From positions 16,265,502-16,329,501 of the forward strand of contig CM055114.1 of assembly GCA_029204225.1 (NCBI GenBank): a DNA stretch of 64,000 nucleotides. Direction: 5' to 3'. The translations under genes were made by a program, and so were the position numbers. Shown in pieces: positions 45,187 through 56,066 of the stretch. The notes below the pieces were generated by a model. It was not told where the DNA came from. It saw only the letters and a program-made list of their open reading frames with translations, and did no database searches. The stretch comes from Diphasiastrum complanatum. Taxonomy: Eukaryota > Streptophyta > Lycopodiopsida > Lycopodiales > Lycopodiaceae. How positions within the stretch are numbered: position 1 is the stretch's first letter; the number at the start of each line of letters is the position of its first letter.

Positions 45187-46097
45187 ATGTCCTCCTGCAC
45201 ATATAAGATTCTGGCATGCAATCATAATATACCAAACCGTAGTCCTAGCCTGAAAAATTGTTTGTCCTTGACTAGTTTACAGAATTGCTTAAAAGCAATA
45301 TGTCCAAAAGCAATGTGTTCTCCATTCAAGGCTCTGAGCAAATATCCCATATTTTTATTAGAAATTGTATACTCTTGCTCCGGTAAGAAGATTGAAGGAA
45401 GAGCAAAACGGACGAAGAGCTTGAGATTGGGGTCTCTGATATAAGAGAGTTTATATCCCATCTTCTCCAGATATGTTTTCTCTTAAAAAACTTCGCTTCG
45501 GATGTTGAAATTAGGCTTGGTAACGGGGATACTATCGTCCATAGGCAAGCCTAGTGCACGATAGTAAAGTCCCTCTGTGATGACCACCTCCTGATTACGG
45601 ACAATGGTGGAAATGTGTCCATTCTCTGTTTCCTTTAAATTCTAAATCAGCTCATGACATAAGTCTGTTAAAATCATTGATGGATCAAATTGAAGAAGCC
45701 CTTCAATTCGAGCTCATATGGCCAGAGGTTGCAAAATCGGTAAAACTGATTTTGGATGAGTTTTGAAGACGATGGCCATGATGATGATAGCATACAAAGC
45801 AGTGTTAATAGTCATGAACGTGTTGGATCGTAAGGAAAACAGGAGCTTATTAACGATCGTGAACAAAATAGAAGTGTTTGAAGTGTCCGACATATTAATG
45901 ATATATTGGCGGATTAGACCAGTACTTAATAGAAAGTGTCCTCCTAATATTGAAGGTACAGTCCTTAAAAAATAAGGTCTAAAAGTACTAAATGTAAATA
46001 ACTTCTTTGCAAGATAAACTTGCAGAATATCGCGAAACCATGTGTCGCAATTTTTGCTTACCAAAAATGTTAAGTATACTAACATAAGAAATTCCAC
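45187..46097 (-). pseudogene. Unrecognised reading frame downstream of a gypsy integrase end
   Basis: Minus strand, one frame with only three stops over about 300 codons: SDTSNTSILFTIVNKLLFSL, HPKSVLPILQPLAI, TENGHISTIVRNQEVVITEG, LYYRALGLPMDDSIPVTKP, MGYKLSYIRDPNLKLFVRFA, QEYTISNKNMGYLLRALNGE. It follows, in the same orientation, a gypsy integrase C-terminus and the TGTCG motif cluster, so it may be the extra 3' ORF seen in some plant Ty3/gypsy elements. I see no membrane protein pattern strong enough to call it envelope-like. The family is not recognised. Confidence 0.45.
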
Positions 46098-46440
46098 ATT
46101 AGTGTCGCATTTTCGCTAGGCATAATGGGAATTATACGTGGAGCGAAGGTGTCGGGTTTTTCACATATTTCTTATAGGTTGGAAACAAGCTAAACACATG
46201 TTGGAAACAAATATAAACAGTGTTGGCATTTTCGACAAAATGAAAGCAACAAGTGGGACGTGGAAAACATATTAACAAAAGTGTCAGATTTTTTGCGTAT
46301 TTCTTATGGCGAAAACAATTATTTGGTGTTGCATTTTTTGGAAATAATGCATGGTGAAATAATAGTACTGTGTCGCAATTTTCAGCACAGGTAAAACGAT
46401 GAACTTTGCAAACTTATATGGAACAATAACTGTCGCATAT
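46040..46440 (+). repeat. Recurrent TGTCGCATTTTT motif, second cluster
   Basis: TGTCGCA-type cores at about 46043, 46103, 46149, 46221, 46282, 46326, 46371 and 46431, each followed by a T-run (TGTCGCAATTTTTGC, TGTCGCATTTTCGC, TGTCAGATTTTTTGCG). Spacing clusters at about 45 and 60 bases. The intervening text differs. Confidence 0.65.
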
Positions 46441-46504
46441 TTCACATTCTTCGCAAAAATCGTGAAGCTTTTCTTGCTATTTCTGTTCAGAAATTAGTCG
46501 TAGT

Positions 46505-46727
46505 ATCTCTTCACTCTTGATCCATTTACTCAGGTATCAAGTAAATGTCCTTCAAGATCTGCTAACTGTAATGATCCATTGTTAAAGACTTCAACGACCT
46601 TGTAAGGTCCCATCCATCTTGTGTGTAATTTCTCTGAAAACAACATGTGTCTGTTGTCATACAAAAGCACATAGTCTCCACGTTTGATTTTGATCTTTTT
46701 GATCGATTGATTAAAATTATCTAATCT
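46505..46727 (-). pseudogene. Ty3/gypsy integrase C-terminal domain fragment
   Basis: Minus strand reads IKRGDYVLLYDNRHMLFSEK, LHTRWMGPYKVVEVFNNGSL, QLADLEGHLLDT, VNGSRVKRYY. The order GDxVLLYD...KLxxRWxGPYxV...VNGxRxKxY is the end of plant gypsy integrase. One stop interrupts it. The upstream side is cut by the A4 leader, so RT is absent. Confidence 0.8.
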
Positions 46728-47749
46728 AGGACCCTAAAACACTTCTATCTTGACCCTGGCTGGTCTCCAAGCATAGAAAGGAAGATTGAGACACATGCAA
46801 CACTTTTCACACACTAAGAATGGATTACAAACTCAAACCAACCTAAACACACTCTTGCTTAAGCTCTCAAACTTTCTGCAAGTGACCAAATCAAGTTGTG
46901 GTGTGAAGAGTTACTTGCATTCTTAGAAAATACACAAGACTTGGCTGCCAAGATACCTAGAATTGAACAAAATTGATCAACACTAAGATATTGATTCAAC
47001 CTGTAAAACCACATGTAAACCACACTTCTAATAAACTCCATCAAGTGATAAATACAAGCTTTAGAGGTGAATGACAGGTCACACTTAGTGAATCACAAGA
47101 CTAGCTTCACTAGCTTGTCAAATCTTGATGTTTAGATGTAGATCTAAGATCACTTCACATAAGCATATTCCTCAACCTGTTAAGAACCTGAAAACACATT
47201 TGCATAATGGCTAAAACCTTCCAACAAATGCTCCAATCAAATTACATAAGGAGAGTTACTTACATGCTCAACAAAGAACACCAAAATTTATGCCAAAATT
47301 GATGACAATCTTTACAATATGCCCTTCACAATGGAGCTTACAATATGTTCACCCAAAAGGGGGATCTTTCATCCAAATGGGAGCTTTGCTCAGCCTTTAG
47401 GAGAATTACAAACTCACTCAAAAGAGCATTTGTCATCCACTTAAGGAGAGTGTTTATCCCAAAAAAAGGAGATTGTCAACGATAGAATGAAAAGAACATT
47501 GTTAGTATTGAATATGCACAAGCCTCACAATCAACAAATGATTAGATGTGATGATCTGATCCAAAATAGCTTCTTTTCAACCTTTGATCTTCAATAGACC
47601 TGAAATATGCTTTTGATCCACAAGTTCAACTCACAAAACAAAGGTTAGTGAGATTTGATCAATCATGCAATGCATAATTATGCTAGAACTTGATCAAACA
47701 TCCAAATATCACCATAAATGGAGATCTTACTTTAAATAGGAGCCAACTA
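46728..47749 (-). repeat. Element A4: old leader of family A
   Basis: Collinear with the A1 leader (11808-12967) from the block just upstream of the gag start (ggaccctaaaacacttctatcttga) to the primer site, with many substitutions and indels. The antisense frame found in A1 and A2 is broken here. gag-pol is missing. Confidence 0.85.
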
Positions 47750-47761
47750 GCTCTGATACCA
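47750..47761 (-). other. A4 primer-binding site
   Basis: TGGTATCAGAGC on the minus strand, intact, followed by an LTR start TGTGAAAAAAATGG read outward on the plus strand. Confidence 0.85.
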
Positions 47762-47890
47762 TGTGAAAAAAATGGATCTTGGATGGATCCAAACTCCCAA
47801 AATACTTGGCTAAGATCTTTGCACAACAAGCTACAAAAGCTAGAAATGGCAAAGCATCCTAATGCTACCTTTGATGTTGAAATATTGGAA
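47762..47890 (-). repeat. A4 5' LTR fragment
   Basis: About 130 bases of diverged A LTR (tacaaaagctag, atgctacct) before similarity fades. 47891-48080 shows nothing recognisable. Confidence 0.7.
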
Positions 47891-48079
47891 AAATCTATCT
47901 AATGTTGTAAGTAGGGTCCTAAAAATGCCAAAGATGAATTGAGCTCTTTTGGCTTAGTAAAGACTCATCTTAGAATAAAATATTCAAGGTAGGTAGAAGT
48001 AGAAACTCTAGCTACTATAGGAACTACCATTTGTACTTTGCATGACACATTTAATGCTTGAAAATACTAGGTGGCACAA

Positions 48080-49165
48080 TTAGACATATTCCCTATGCCT
48101 TCAATAGCACACTCATGATCATTTACTGTGTATGGACTTCTTGGCTCCTTCATAAGGTGTCATGGATGAAAAAGAATGCTGGAACTACACATATGTGAGG
48201 AAGCAAGACTGTCGATATACCACGAACCATCCTTCTTGAAAGGTGATGAAGAAAAACTCGAGACCATGAGAGATCCCTCTTCATCACTTGCATAAGAATC
48301 TTCCTTCTCTTCATTGAAAATGTTGGCTTGATTGAATTGACTCTTCTTTTTGAAGTAATTGGTGGCATAATGCCCCTTCTTGCCACAAAAGAAACACTTG
48401 CTGTTTTTCTTCTTCTTCTTGGATGTGGAAGCTTGAGAGGATTCATCCTCTTCTTCTTTCCCCTTGGAAATAAGATTGTTCTTGCTTGAAGAGGGTTGGT
48501 GTTGATTCTTACTTCTTGACTTGTGCTTGTCTTTGGTAAAGAGGGCCTTACCATCAATGTTGAGAGAGTCTTTCCATTTTCAAGAGTTTATACTCTTGTC
48601 TTGATTCTTCAGAAATGAGCACACTTTGGAGTGCTTCCAAACTTGGTAGCTCCTCCTTAATGGCATAAATTTGAACAAGGTTGTCATATCCCTCCTTTAA
48701 CCCATTAACTATGACTTGAACAAGTTCATTTTGGCTGATGGAGTTCCTATGCATGACAATTCTCTATGGAGGTCTTTAACTCTCATTACCTAAGCTGAAG
48801 CACTTTCATCACTTCTCTGTACACTTTGAAAAATTTGGTTTCTTAGTGTTAGAAGTCTAGAAGTATTCTTTGCCTCATAGATGGACTTGAGGGTATCCCA
48901 AGCATCTTTGGCATTAGTACAAGCACCAATTTATCTTAAGATGTCATTTGAGACATTCATTTTAATATAATGCAGAGCCATCCTAGCTTTTTTTTTTGTA
49001 CTTTGGAATTTCTTGAGGATTTTGTGGTTCTTCCTCAATACCAAGTGCAAGATCCATCACATCTTGTAGAATTAAGATAGATTCCATCCTAACCCTCCAG
49101 TTTGAGTAATTGGAGGTTAACAATCTTTCACTTGCCTCTAATAGAAAGACACCCATTGAAGACAT
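48080..49165 (-). pseudogene. Element F gag and protease remnant
   Basis: Minus-strand gag start SSMGVFLLEASERLLTSNYS, NWRVRMESILILQDVMDL, broken by an A/T-run shift near 48990. Later QNELVQVIVNGLKEGYDNLV and KEELPSLEALQSVLISEE, a zinc-knuckle region near 48400 (CFFCGKKGHYAT-like in a second frame), and protease text GSWYIDS, SSHMC, YTVNDHECAIEGIGN. Closest to element D. The rest of pol is absent. Confidence 0.8.
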
Positions 49166-49893
49166 AAAGAATGTTGGAAATAAAAAAAAAATGGATGAAA
49201 AAATTCCTTATCTTCTCACTAAAGGAACCAATCAAGGGTAAAAAACCAAATCTTATGTAAGACTAAGCAAAAAATTGTGAGATAGATCTCACTAGTTTGA
49301 CAATCTCTCTAAAACAAGATTTGAATCATCAAAAAAGATGAAGTATGGAAAAAGTTATGGTTCTCTGAATTTCACACGTATGAAATACTCCAAAAATGTC
49401 AAATTGACTCAAATACAACCTATTTGTATGAAACAATTTGCCTAGAACCTCTAAATTTTGCCTAAATCACATATACATGAGATTGGTCAACTTTTGGGTG
49501 ATTTTTGAAATGACATGTACACAAGATTTGCCACAGGTCTAGGGGCCCTACCTATGACTATTCAAAAGCTTATAACTTTTGATTGGCTTATCCAACTGTC
49601 ATGATTCAAATTGCATCAGATTCTACACATTTCTAGCTTTCTAGTGGGTTAATTTGCATGCAATTCGGATTTAAGGTGAGAGAGAACCACCAAACTGAAA
49701 TTGGTCTGATTTCACACGTGCCTACACCTGAAATTCCGTACAGTACCTGATCTAGACCGATCAAAGTGGTTTGAGGCTCAAAATCACCAAAAACTTGCAA
49801 ACTAGCTAGGAATTAGAATCTAACAATTTCTAGCTTAAAATCTGATCAAATTTGCAAACTTTTTTATTAGATTTGCTTGTAAATCTTAGGTTG
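49166..49893 (-). other. Element F leader
   Basis: Non-coding stretch between gag and primer site. It contains two imperfect CACACGT palindromes at about 49366 and 49715. Confidence 0.65.
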
Positions 49894-49905
49894 GCTTTGA
49901 TACCA
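49894..49905 (-). other. Element F primer-binding site
   Basis: TGGTATCAAAGC on the minus strand, one change from the consensus, and the same variant as element H. Confidence 0.85.
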
Positions 49906-50280
49906 TGTAAAATTCACACGTGTGGGATTCTCTACACATGTTCTTTTGATCTCCTAAGCCCAATAATACCATAAAGATCAAACTAGCATTGATTGACAAG
50001 AGAAAAGCTGATCATACAAGAAATGTTATTGTGTTACAGACAAGATCTATCAACAAAATATGAAACTAAGTACAATAAATGACTCAACTCAGCTAGAGAG
50101 AGAATATGAATGTACAAACTCGAGTAGAGAGAGAGAGAGGGCACAAAGAGCTTAGTCTCCAAATGTGCATTACACACAAAAATCATCATCTTCTCAATGA
50201 GAGTACATCACATATATATAGATCCATGGACTCTCCTGGATCAAGTACATCCATGAGTCTGGTACAGTCCAGCAGGCCTT
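49906..50280 (-). repeat. Element F 5' LTR, outer part replaced
   Basis: Starts TGTAAAATTCACACGTGTGG in the plus direction (CACACGTGTG at 49915). TATATATA candidate at about 50211-50220. At 50281 it switches to a C-family LTR in the same orientation, with no TG end between them. This could be LTR recombination or a template switch. Confidence 0.7.
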
Positions 50281-50955
50281 CACACTTGTGGATCGTCCAC
50301 AACATGTACTTGTGATCTCCTAAGGTGTGTAGATGCACCAAGATGAAGATTAGATTGAGATTCAAGATCAGTCTTCGATCCTATGGCAAAAACACACTAC
50401 TACATGCATCCGAACACTTCCAACTCTCACTCACACGTGTAGGAAGTATTCAAAAAATAATCTAAGTAAAAAAAAACTGCTCTCCTTGGGTAGAGAGAGA
50501 AAAAACATCATGAGCTCTCGGGTAGAGAGAGAAAGCTAGAAATCCAATAACTCACAAAATCCATAAAATCACCAAATCAATTAGCTTCAAAATGAGGAGT
50601 ACAATGATACTAGTAGATCCATGAGCTACCACTATGCTTAACTATGATTGGACCATACTTTGTCACCTCTTGATCCTATTGGACCATTGACCCATGTACC
50701 TCTTAATACTATTGGACTATATTCAAGCACACCTCAATTTTCTATTGGACCTCACAAGGTTCCACCTCTAAATCCTATTGGACCTCTTGAAATTCATCAA
50801 ACAAAAGCATTACACTTGTCTACACTCTAATTGGCACAAGTTTAGCCTCTTACTCTATTTTGGCTCAATAGTGGCATTACAAGTGGAAATGCATAATTTT
50901 CCATCTATGCCAAATTTGTTCCTATCAACATCCTACACCTAGATGCTTGATGTAA
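50281..50955 (-). repeat. C3: stray C-family LTR
   Basis: Nearly the full C LTR, lacking both extreme ends. CCAAT boxes at 50676, 50709, 50742 and 50775 (33-bp period). It retains the roughly 50 bases that C1 lost (actgctctccttgggtagag). Confidence 0.85.
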
Positions 50956-51840
50956 AGTGCCGATAATTCTTCTTCTTCAAACACATGTTTCTCTTCAAAA
51001 CCCTTAGGCACGATGGTGTCGAATTGCTTCCGTGATTTCACAGCTTGGTCGACCCAAAGTGTGGCTGGAGCATCTCAAAGGGCACAGGGCTTTGGGACAT
51101 TTCAAAAACTTTGGAGGCCCCAAGGGGGTCGGAATCAACGAACATATCCATAAAGTATTGTGTGTTTGGTGAAACAGCTTTGGTGTGTGGGGTTGAGGCG
51201 GCCTGGGCAGCTATAATGGGAATGGTAGCCCCAATAGTCACAAACTATCCTTGAGTGGAAGCAGAGGTGAGGAAAGCATCAGAGGTGGGAAGAATAGGAA
51301 GTTCAGTGCGAGTAGCAGCAGGAGGTGGAAGCGCAGCTGACGATGTATGCTAGTACAACGTTGGAAGGCGAGTCATGAATAACGATATCGCTGCATGGAC
51401 GATGTTGACTATGTGAACTGGAGGCCTGGTGGGATGACTCAGCCAGTGCTTCTTCATAAACCGAAAGTACAGAATCCACGTGGAAGTCATGAATTTTGTT
51501 TTCAAGGTGGGAGGCCGCTAGAAGAGACAACAAGGAGCTAGCAGCGAACTGTTGCTTGGTATTACTCTTAATAGCTCATTTGAGCTCACCAGAAATAGTC
51601 TTGAGCCAATTATATGGTTCAAGAGGGGCCTTGGCTAACTTGGCATAGGACTCAACTATCCTATGGAGGATCCGAGGAGTGATGCGGTCTTTCCTGAGGT
51701 TGCCAACCATCAGAAAGTTATTCAAAAGCTGGGCAACAGCTTGTATGACAAGCTTAATGATGGCCTCTAGAAGATATCCGTCGTTGGTCCAGTGCAAATC
51801 TAGGTCGATGTAAGGCTTAATAGCCTATTTGGCCTATTTA
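50956..51840 (-). pseudogene. Family U, copy U3 fragment
   Basis: Minus strand: TNDGYLLEAIIKLVIQAVAQ, LLNNFLMVGNLRKDRI, HRIVESYAKLAKAPLEPYNW, then FAASSLLSLLAASHLENKIHDF, matching the U2 middle region residue by residue in blocks (TNNGYLIEAII, LLNNFL, KDRI, IVES, PYDW, LExKxxxF). After that a Ser/His-rich stretch and VSPNTQYFMDMFVDSDPLGA. The N-terminus and the coiled coil are missing. More diverged from U1 and U2 than they are from each other. Its LTR or terminal repeat is not seen; element H begins at 51890. Confidence 0.6.
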
Positions 51841-51889
51841 TGGTTGGGTGAGGCTTGTGTACCAAACACTATGCCTATAGCAGCAAGGG

Positions 51890-52938
51890 TGAAGAAACAA
51901 AATGTTTCTAACTACAAAGCCTTGCTAGCTTTCAGCCCTCAACCTGACAAAGATGTTCGCAAACACGAAAGTCAAGAGACATGAAACACAAAAAGTTTCG
52001 TGAACACGAAAGTCAAGACGAAGACGAACGGTTCCTGAAAGTCAAAGAAAACAAAGATGCATGGTTTGCGAACATGAGAATCTTTTGCAGTCTAACACGA
52101 GATTCCTTTGTGTCCACTATGAGAGAAAGACAGACGAGTTAAACGAGACCAACGGTGGAAATGAAACCTATGGTGGAAATGAAACCAACGACGTGACACA
52201 AAAATGTCATGAAACCCGTTTTGCCCTCATGCTCCAAAGAGTACCAGCATAGATCACAAAGGTACCTAGGATCACAAAGATTTAATCTGATGGCATAACG
52301 TCAGCAGATACTCCCAAGGTCATGGCTAATCTGCCACTATTGTAATTTACTGATTAGTTGTTTAATCACTCTAATCTTAGATTTACATAGAGCGACTGTA
52401 TTCACTGGATGATACTTGATATATAGATCATATGCAGTTTACACAGATGAGTAATGAAGTAGTCTGATGCTAGTAAGCAATCAAGACGAAATACAGACAA
52501 CAAGTTCTGTGATCAGGATCCATAGAGATCCAACTGTCCGCTAGTAAAGTGAGATGATTACTCGTGAGAGAACTGTATTTCTCTCACGCCAACGCACTGC
52601 ATGGATTTGCATGCAGTGCTTGAAAACATCAGAAGAAAAGTCAATATAGATGATTTTCTTATTGTGTTTGATCTCGAATGAAATTGCTTCTACGGTTATT
52701 TCATAAGTCTGAGTTTTCTGGTTCATTTGAATTCTTCACCTTGGTTGAAACTATGTTGAATGCTACATTAATTTCATAAACGTAGATTAGCAGTGTCTGA
52801 CTACATTCTGGAGGACTGTAGGAGTGATTCAGCTGGCAGTGTCTAGCGATTGCATCTGAACTCCATCCAAAAGAAGAGAGAGAATCGCGCTTTCTTCGTG
52901 ACTATTTCACAACCGTTTCACGAATTGACTTTTCATCA
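51890..52938 (+). repeat. Element H 5' LTR (about 1,049 bp)
   Basis: TGAAGAAACAAAATG to CTTTTCATCA. The start is fixed by comparison with the 3' copy at 54740. Contains three near repeats of cacgaaagtcaag in 51974-52016. AAGGG before it is a possible target duplication without a visible partner. Confidence 0.75.
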
Positions 52939-52939
52939 G

Positions 52940-52951
52940 TGGTATCAAAGC
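52940..52951 (+). other. Element H primer-binding site
   Basis: TGGTATCAAAGC one base after the LTR end. Confidence 0.85.
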
Positions 52952-53094
52952 CGCGTCATCCTGTCATACTCTGACATAGCCAAGAAGCTATCGGATCTAG
53001 GAGACCAAGCATTCAGACAATCAATCATCAATGAGGGAACAGACTTCAAGAAGCAATGGCTTCAATCAGCAGCATGCAGAGCAAGACCTGCACA

Positions 53095-53960
53095 ATACTT
53101 GATTCTTCAGGATCTAACTTTCTAGCCTGAAAAGTTAAGACATCTTTGATACTCAAGGGTGAAGTATTATTCCCCTGGGTAGATGGCACAGAAGAAATGC
53201 CTACAACAACAGACAAGGAGCTACGTGAATGGGAGGAGAAAAATGACAAGGCAGTAGCCTTGCTATCATCTTCCATCAAAGATAGTCTCCTTCTTGACCT
53301 GGTTACACTCTCCAAAATTGAGGAGACGTGGGATGCACTACTCACCAGATTTCAGACAAAATCAAGAAGTCAGATCATGATGTTGGAAGATCAGCTGACC
53401 AACAGTGGGATGGAAAAGACCTCACCTCTTTCATAAGAAAGATGAAGGATCTGTTTCTATCACTACATAACTCTGAAGTAGAAAATGCAGTGTCAGCTGA
53501 GAAGTAGCTCACGTACATGTTGAGAGCGTTACCCAGATCATTCTAGACAACAAGGACCCTGCTCGCAAAAGATCCTACAATGGATCTCGAAAAGGTGATT
53601 GTCGAAATTCGAGAGAAAGTCGAGGCCAGAGAACATCTTGATCACAAAGATGGTTCTAACTAGGCCCTCTACGACAACAAAGAAAAATCCAAGAAGCAAT
53701 TCAAGCCTAAGAGAGAGTCCAATCAGAGGCAAGATCGTGACCAACAAGTAGATGGGACCAGCAAGAGCAACTGGAAGAGCAAAGGGAGTTCAAAACAACA
53801 AGGTGCAAACAAGAAGACTTGTGTGAGATGCAGAAGAGACGGGCATACAATAGATACATGTTGGCTCAATTCCAAGATTGAGTGTATCCATTGCCACAAG
53901 AAGGGTCACGCAGCCATGGATTGTTGCCAGAACCTGAGAAACAAGTCAGCATAGAACATA
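53095..53960 (+). pseudogene. Element H gag
   Basis: EEMPTTTDKELREWEEKNDK, SSIKDSLLLDLVTLSKIEET, LTRFQTKSRSQIMMLEDQL, then a shift at about 53405 and stops at 53503 and 53659. Two adjacent zinc knuckles survive: CVRCRRDGHTIDTC and CIHCHKKGHAAMDC, both with perfect CX2CX4HX4C spacing. Such double knuckles bind element RNA. Confidence 0.8.
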
Positions 53961-54059
53961 CAGGAGAACAACAATAGTTCATCCTATGTCGAGGAGCCCG
54001 AGAGCTCAAAGATAGGCGAAGAAAGAACAAACAGAAATTGTTCGACTGCCTACATCTGT

Positions 54060-54739
54060 GAAGACATGTGTGCAGCATCAACATCTGACACACATGAGGT
54101 GATCCTAGATTTAGGAGCCACCTCACACTTTGTGACATCAAGACGAATCATGTCTGATTTCAGAAGTGCGGATCCTTCAAGATTCATAGTTCTTGGAGAT
54201 GGATCTAGACATCAAGTGAACGTTATTGGTTCACTATGGCTCAACACCAATGGCAAAGACAGATGACTCGAAAACGTTCTGTTTGTGCCTACTCTACAAC
54301 AAGACTTTCTCTCTGTAGCAAGAATAGAAGATGCAAGGATGCGTGTGACGTTTTCTGACGAAGCATGCAATGTGATTGATGCCAGTACCAGTACTTTGAT
54401 CGCTCAAGACAGAAGAAAAGGAAACATATATCATCTGAAGATATGCCTACCTATAGATTAGATGCATCAGATTTACGATGATCAGCCAGACACTCTGTGG
54501 CACATGAGACTCTGTCACATGAACTCAATGGTACTTTACCAACACCTCTACAATACACCTGACGAAAGATCCCGTGTTCCATTCCAAAACACTAATTTGA
54601 AAGAAGATGCTGCAGACCACCTTCATCAGAATGAAAGACATGGGTGCTGACATCTTCACTAAAGCCTTGGACAAAGGACTCTTTAAGAGACAAAGGAGCA
54701 GTCTCGGAATTGTAAAGCTATCATGCTTTGAGATGAAAC
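54060..54739 (+). pseudogene. Element H protease, deletion scar and RNase H tail
   Basis: Protease region LDLGATSHFVTSRRIMS (DLG for DSG), GDGSRHQVNVIGSLWLN. The pre-integrase text ends at about 54553 and continues as KDPVFHS-like RNase H text, then DIFTKALDKGLFKRQRSSLG and LSCFEMK. The same tail is found in G. The scar shows only a few shared bases. Confidence 0.75.
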
Positions 54740-54785
54740 TGAAGAAACAAATGTTTTTAACTACAAAGCCTTGCTAGCTTTCACA

Positions 54786-55280
54786 CAAGAACACATATAG
54801 CAAATATCCACGCACAATACAAAGGAGGATGTGTGGATATAGCCGTGGATTGGCGTGGATATACGCGTGGATTATCCATGTGGGGATGTTTCACGCAAAT
54901 GTCATTTCCGGCAGCAGATCGGCCGGATGTCATGAAATTCAAAATGCGTGGATTATCCACGCCAAGTCCGACTATCGGCAGCTGGGCAAACCTCCGACAC
55001 CCGGAGCCGGAAATAAGAATTCTAATTTTGTGCGTGGATTATCCACGCCATAGTAAAAATTAAATAAAAAAGGCTCGGCTTTCGCGTGGATATTGTGTGG
55101 ATAATTATCCACACGTGGATTATCCATGCTAAATTCGCTTTATCCATGCAAACTCCAGAGAGTTGAGGCCGTGGATACCACGTGGATACAATTTTTTTAT
55201 ATCCACGCGGTATCCACGCAGATAGGTTTCTGGAATTTGCATGGATTATCCACGCGTGGATAATCCACGCAAAATTTTTT
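54786..55280. repeat. Dense cluster of GTGGATTATCCAC palindromes
   Basis: About 22 half-sites GTGGAT or ATCCAC/T in under 500 bases. The 17-mer GCGTGGATTATCCACGC is at 54946 and 55032, and GCGTGGATAATCCACGC at 55254. Others are paired at other spacings (gtggataccacgtggat at 55171). The region is more GC-rich than its surroundings. Repeated palindromes of this kind mark the subterminal regions of some plant DNA transposons, where transposase binds; no terminal inverted repeat or target duplication could be fixed. Confidence 0.85.
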
Positions 55281-56060
55281 GTCCAAAAAAAAAAAATAGG
55301 TTTGCTCCTAAAGTAGTGGTGACTTTCTATTTTTGTGTTGTGTGAGAGAGAGAAAAAGAGAGTATAGATGGGAGTGAGAATGAGATGAGGATAAATGTGA
55401 GTGAGAAGATTGATAGTGTTTAGGGCTTTTAGTTCATTGATGGATGTTAATAGTATGTGTTTTGTGATCATAAGTTTTAAGATCTTTTTTGTTTGTGATG
55501 TAGGTTTGGATATGAAAAATGAAAAATGAGCTTTCATTGCAAAGGATTCAAAGATCAAGTGCATGCAAAAGGAAAAGAAAAGATTGCAAAACAATGGAGA
55601 TACAATAGTAAAGGTAAATTCACATTTATTTTGATTCATTTGATATTTAGTTGATAACTTAATTTGTTATCTATTGATGCATTATATTGTGGTTTCCATT
55701 ACTTTCCATTGTGCTTTCCATTACTTTTTATTGTGCATTCTAGCATGCAAATCATGTGCTAAAATAGATACATTGCATTGAATTCATCAATGGATACATT
55801 TGCATTGCATAGAAATAGACTACATTGCATTGAATACATCAATAGATACATTTGCAATCAATAGATGTGCATTCAGTAAATGTGCATTCAATGGACTATA
55901 CATTTGCATTCATGGATTAAAAATATATGCATTCAAAATTTTTGCAAGAATGATGTGATGCCAAAACATTATATCGATTGATTTAAAAACAAGTACATTG
56001 ATGAGAGAATAAATTCTCTCTTCCTACATTGCCTTCTACAAGGCCTTACATTTAATTTAA
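55281..56060. other. AT-rich stretch with local direct repeats; possible small plus-strand exon
   Basis: A poly-A run (55287-55298) and a GA-rich block near 55341 come first. At 55503-55613 an acceptor-like gtgatgtag and a donor-like aag|gtaaatt enclose ATG AGC TTT CAT (SFHCKGFKDQVHAKGKEK in translation), a weak exon candidate. 55740-55930 is a simple array of cattgcattgaa / gatacatttgca units with a period near 52. Confidence 0.4.
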
Positions 56061-56066
56061 AAACCT

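Larger units (their letters stand above)
51890..54786 (+). mobile_element. Element H: internally deleted copia element
   Basis: LTR, primer site, gag, protease, a sharp deletion, RNase H tail, purine tract and the first 45 or so bases of the 3' LTR. The deletion joins the pre-integrase motif (TLWHMRLCHMNSMVLYQHL) directly to the RNase H end, removing all integrase and RT. It keeps every cis sequence needed for copying by enzymes supplied by a relative such as the G family, so it has the structure of a non-autonomous element. Stops in gag show it is old. Confidence 0.8.

Noticed and set aside
54786-55280. CRISPR-like array
   Set aside because: Repeats are palindromic and spacing is irregular, with no uniform spacers; the context is a plant nuclear genome.
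55022-55639. Minus-strand 205-codon frame rich in AWIIHA repeats
   Set aside because: Produced by the GTGGATTATCCAC palindrome cluster and AT-rich sequence; no coding character beyond the repeats.
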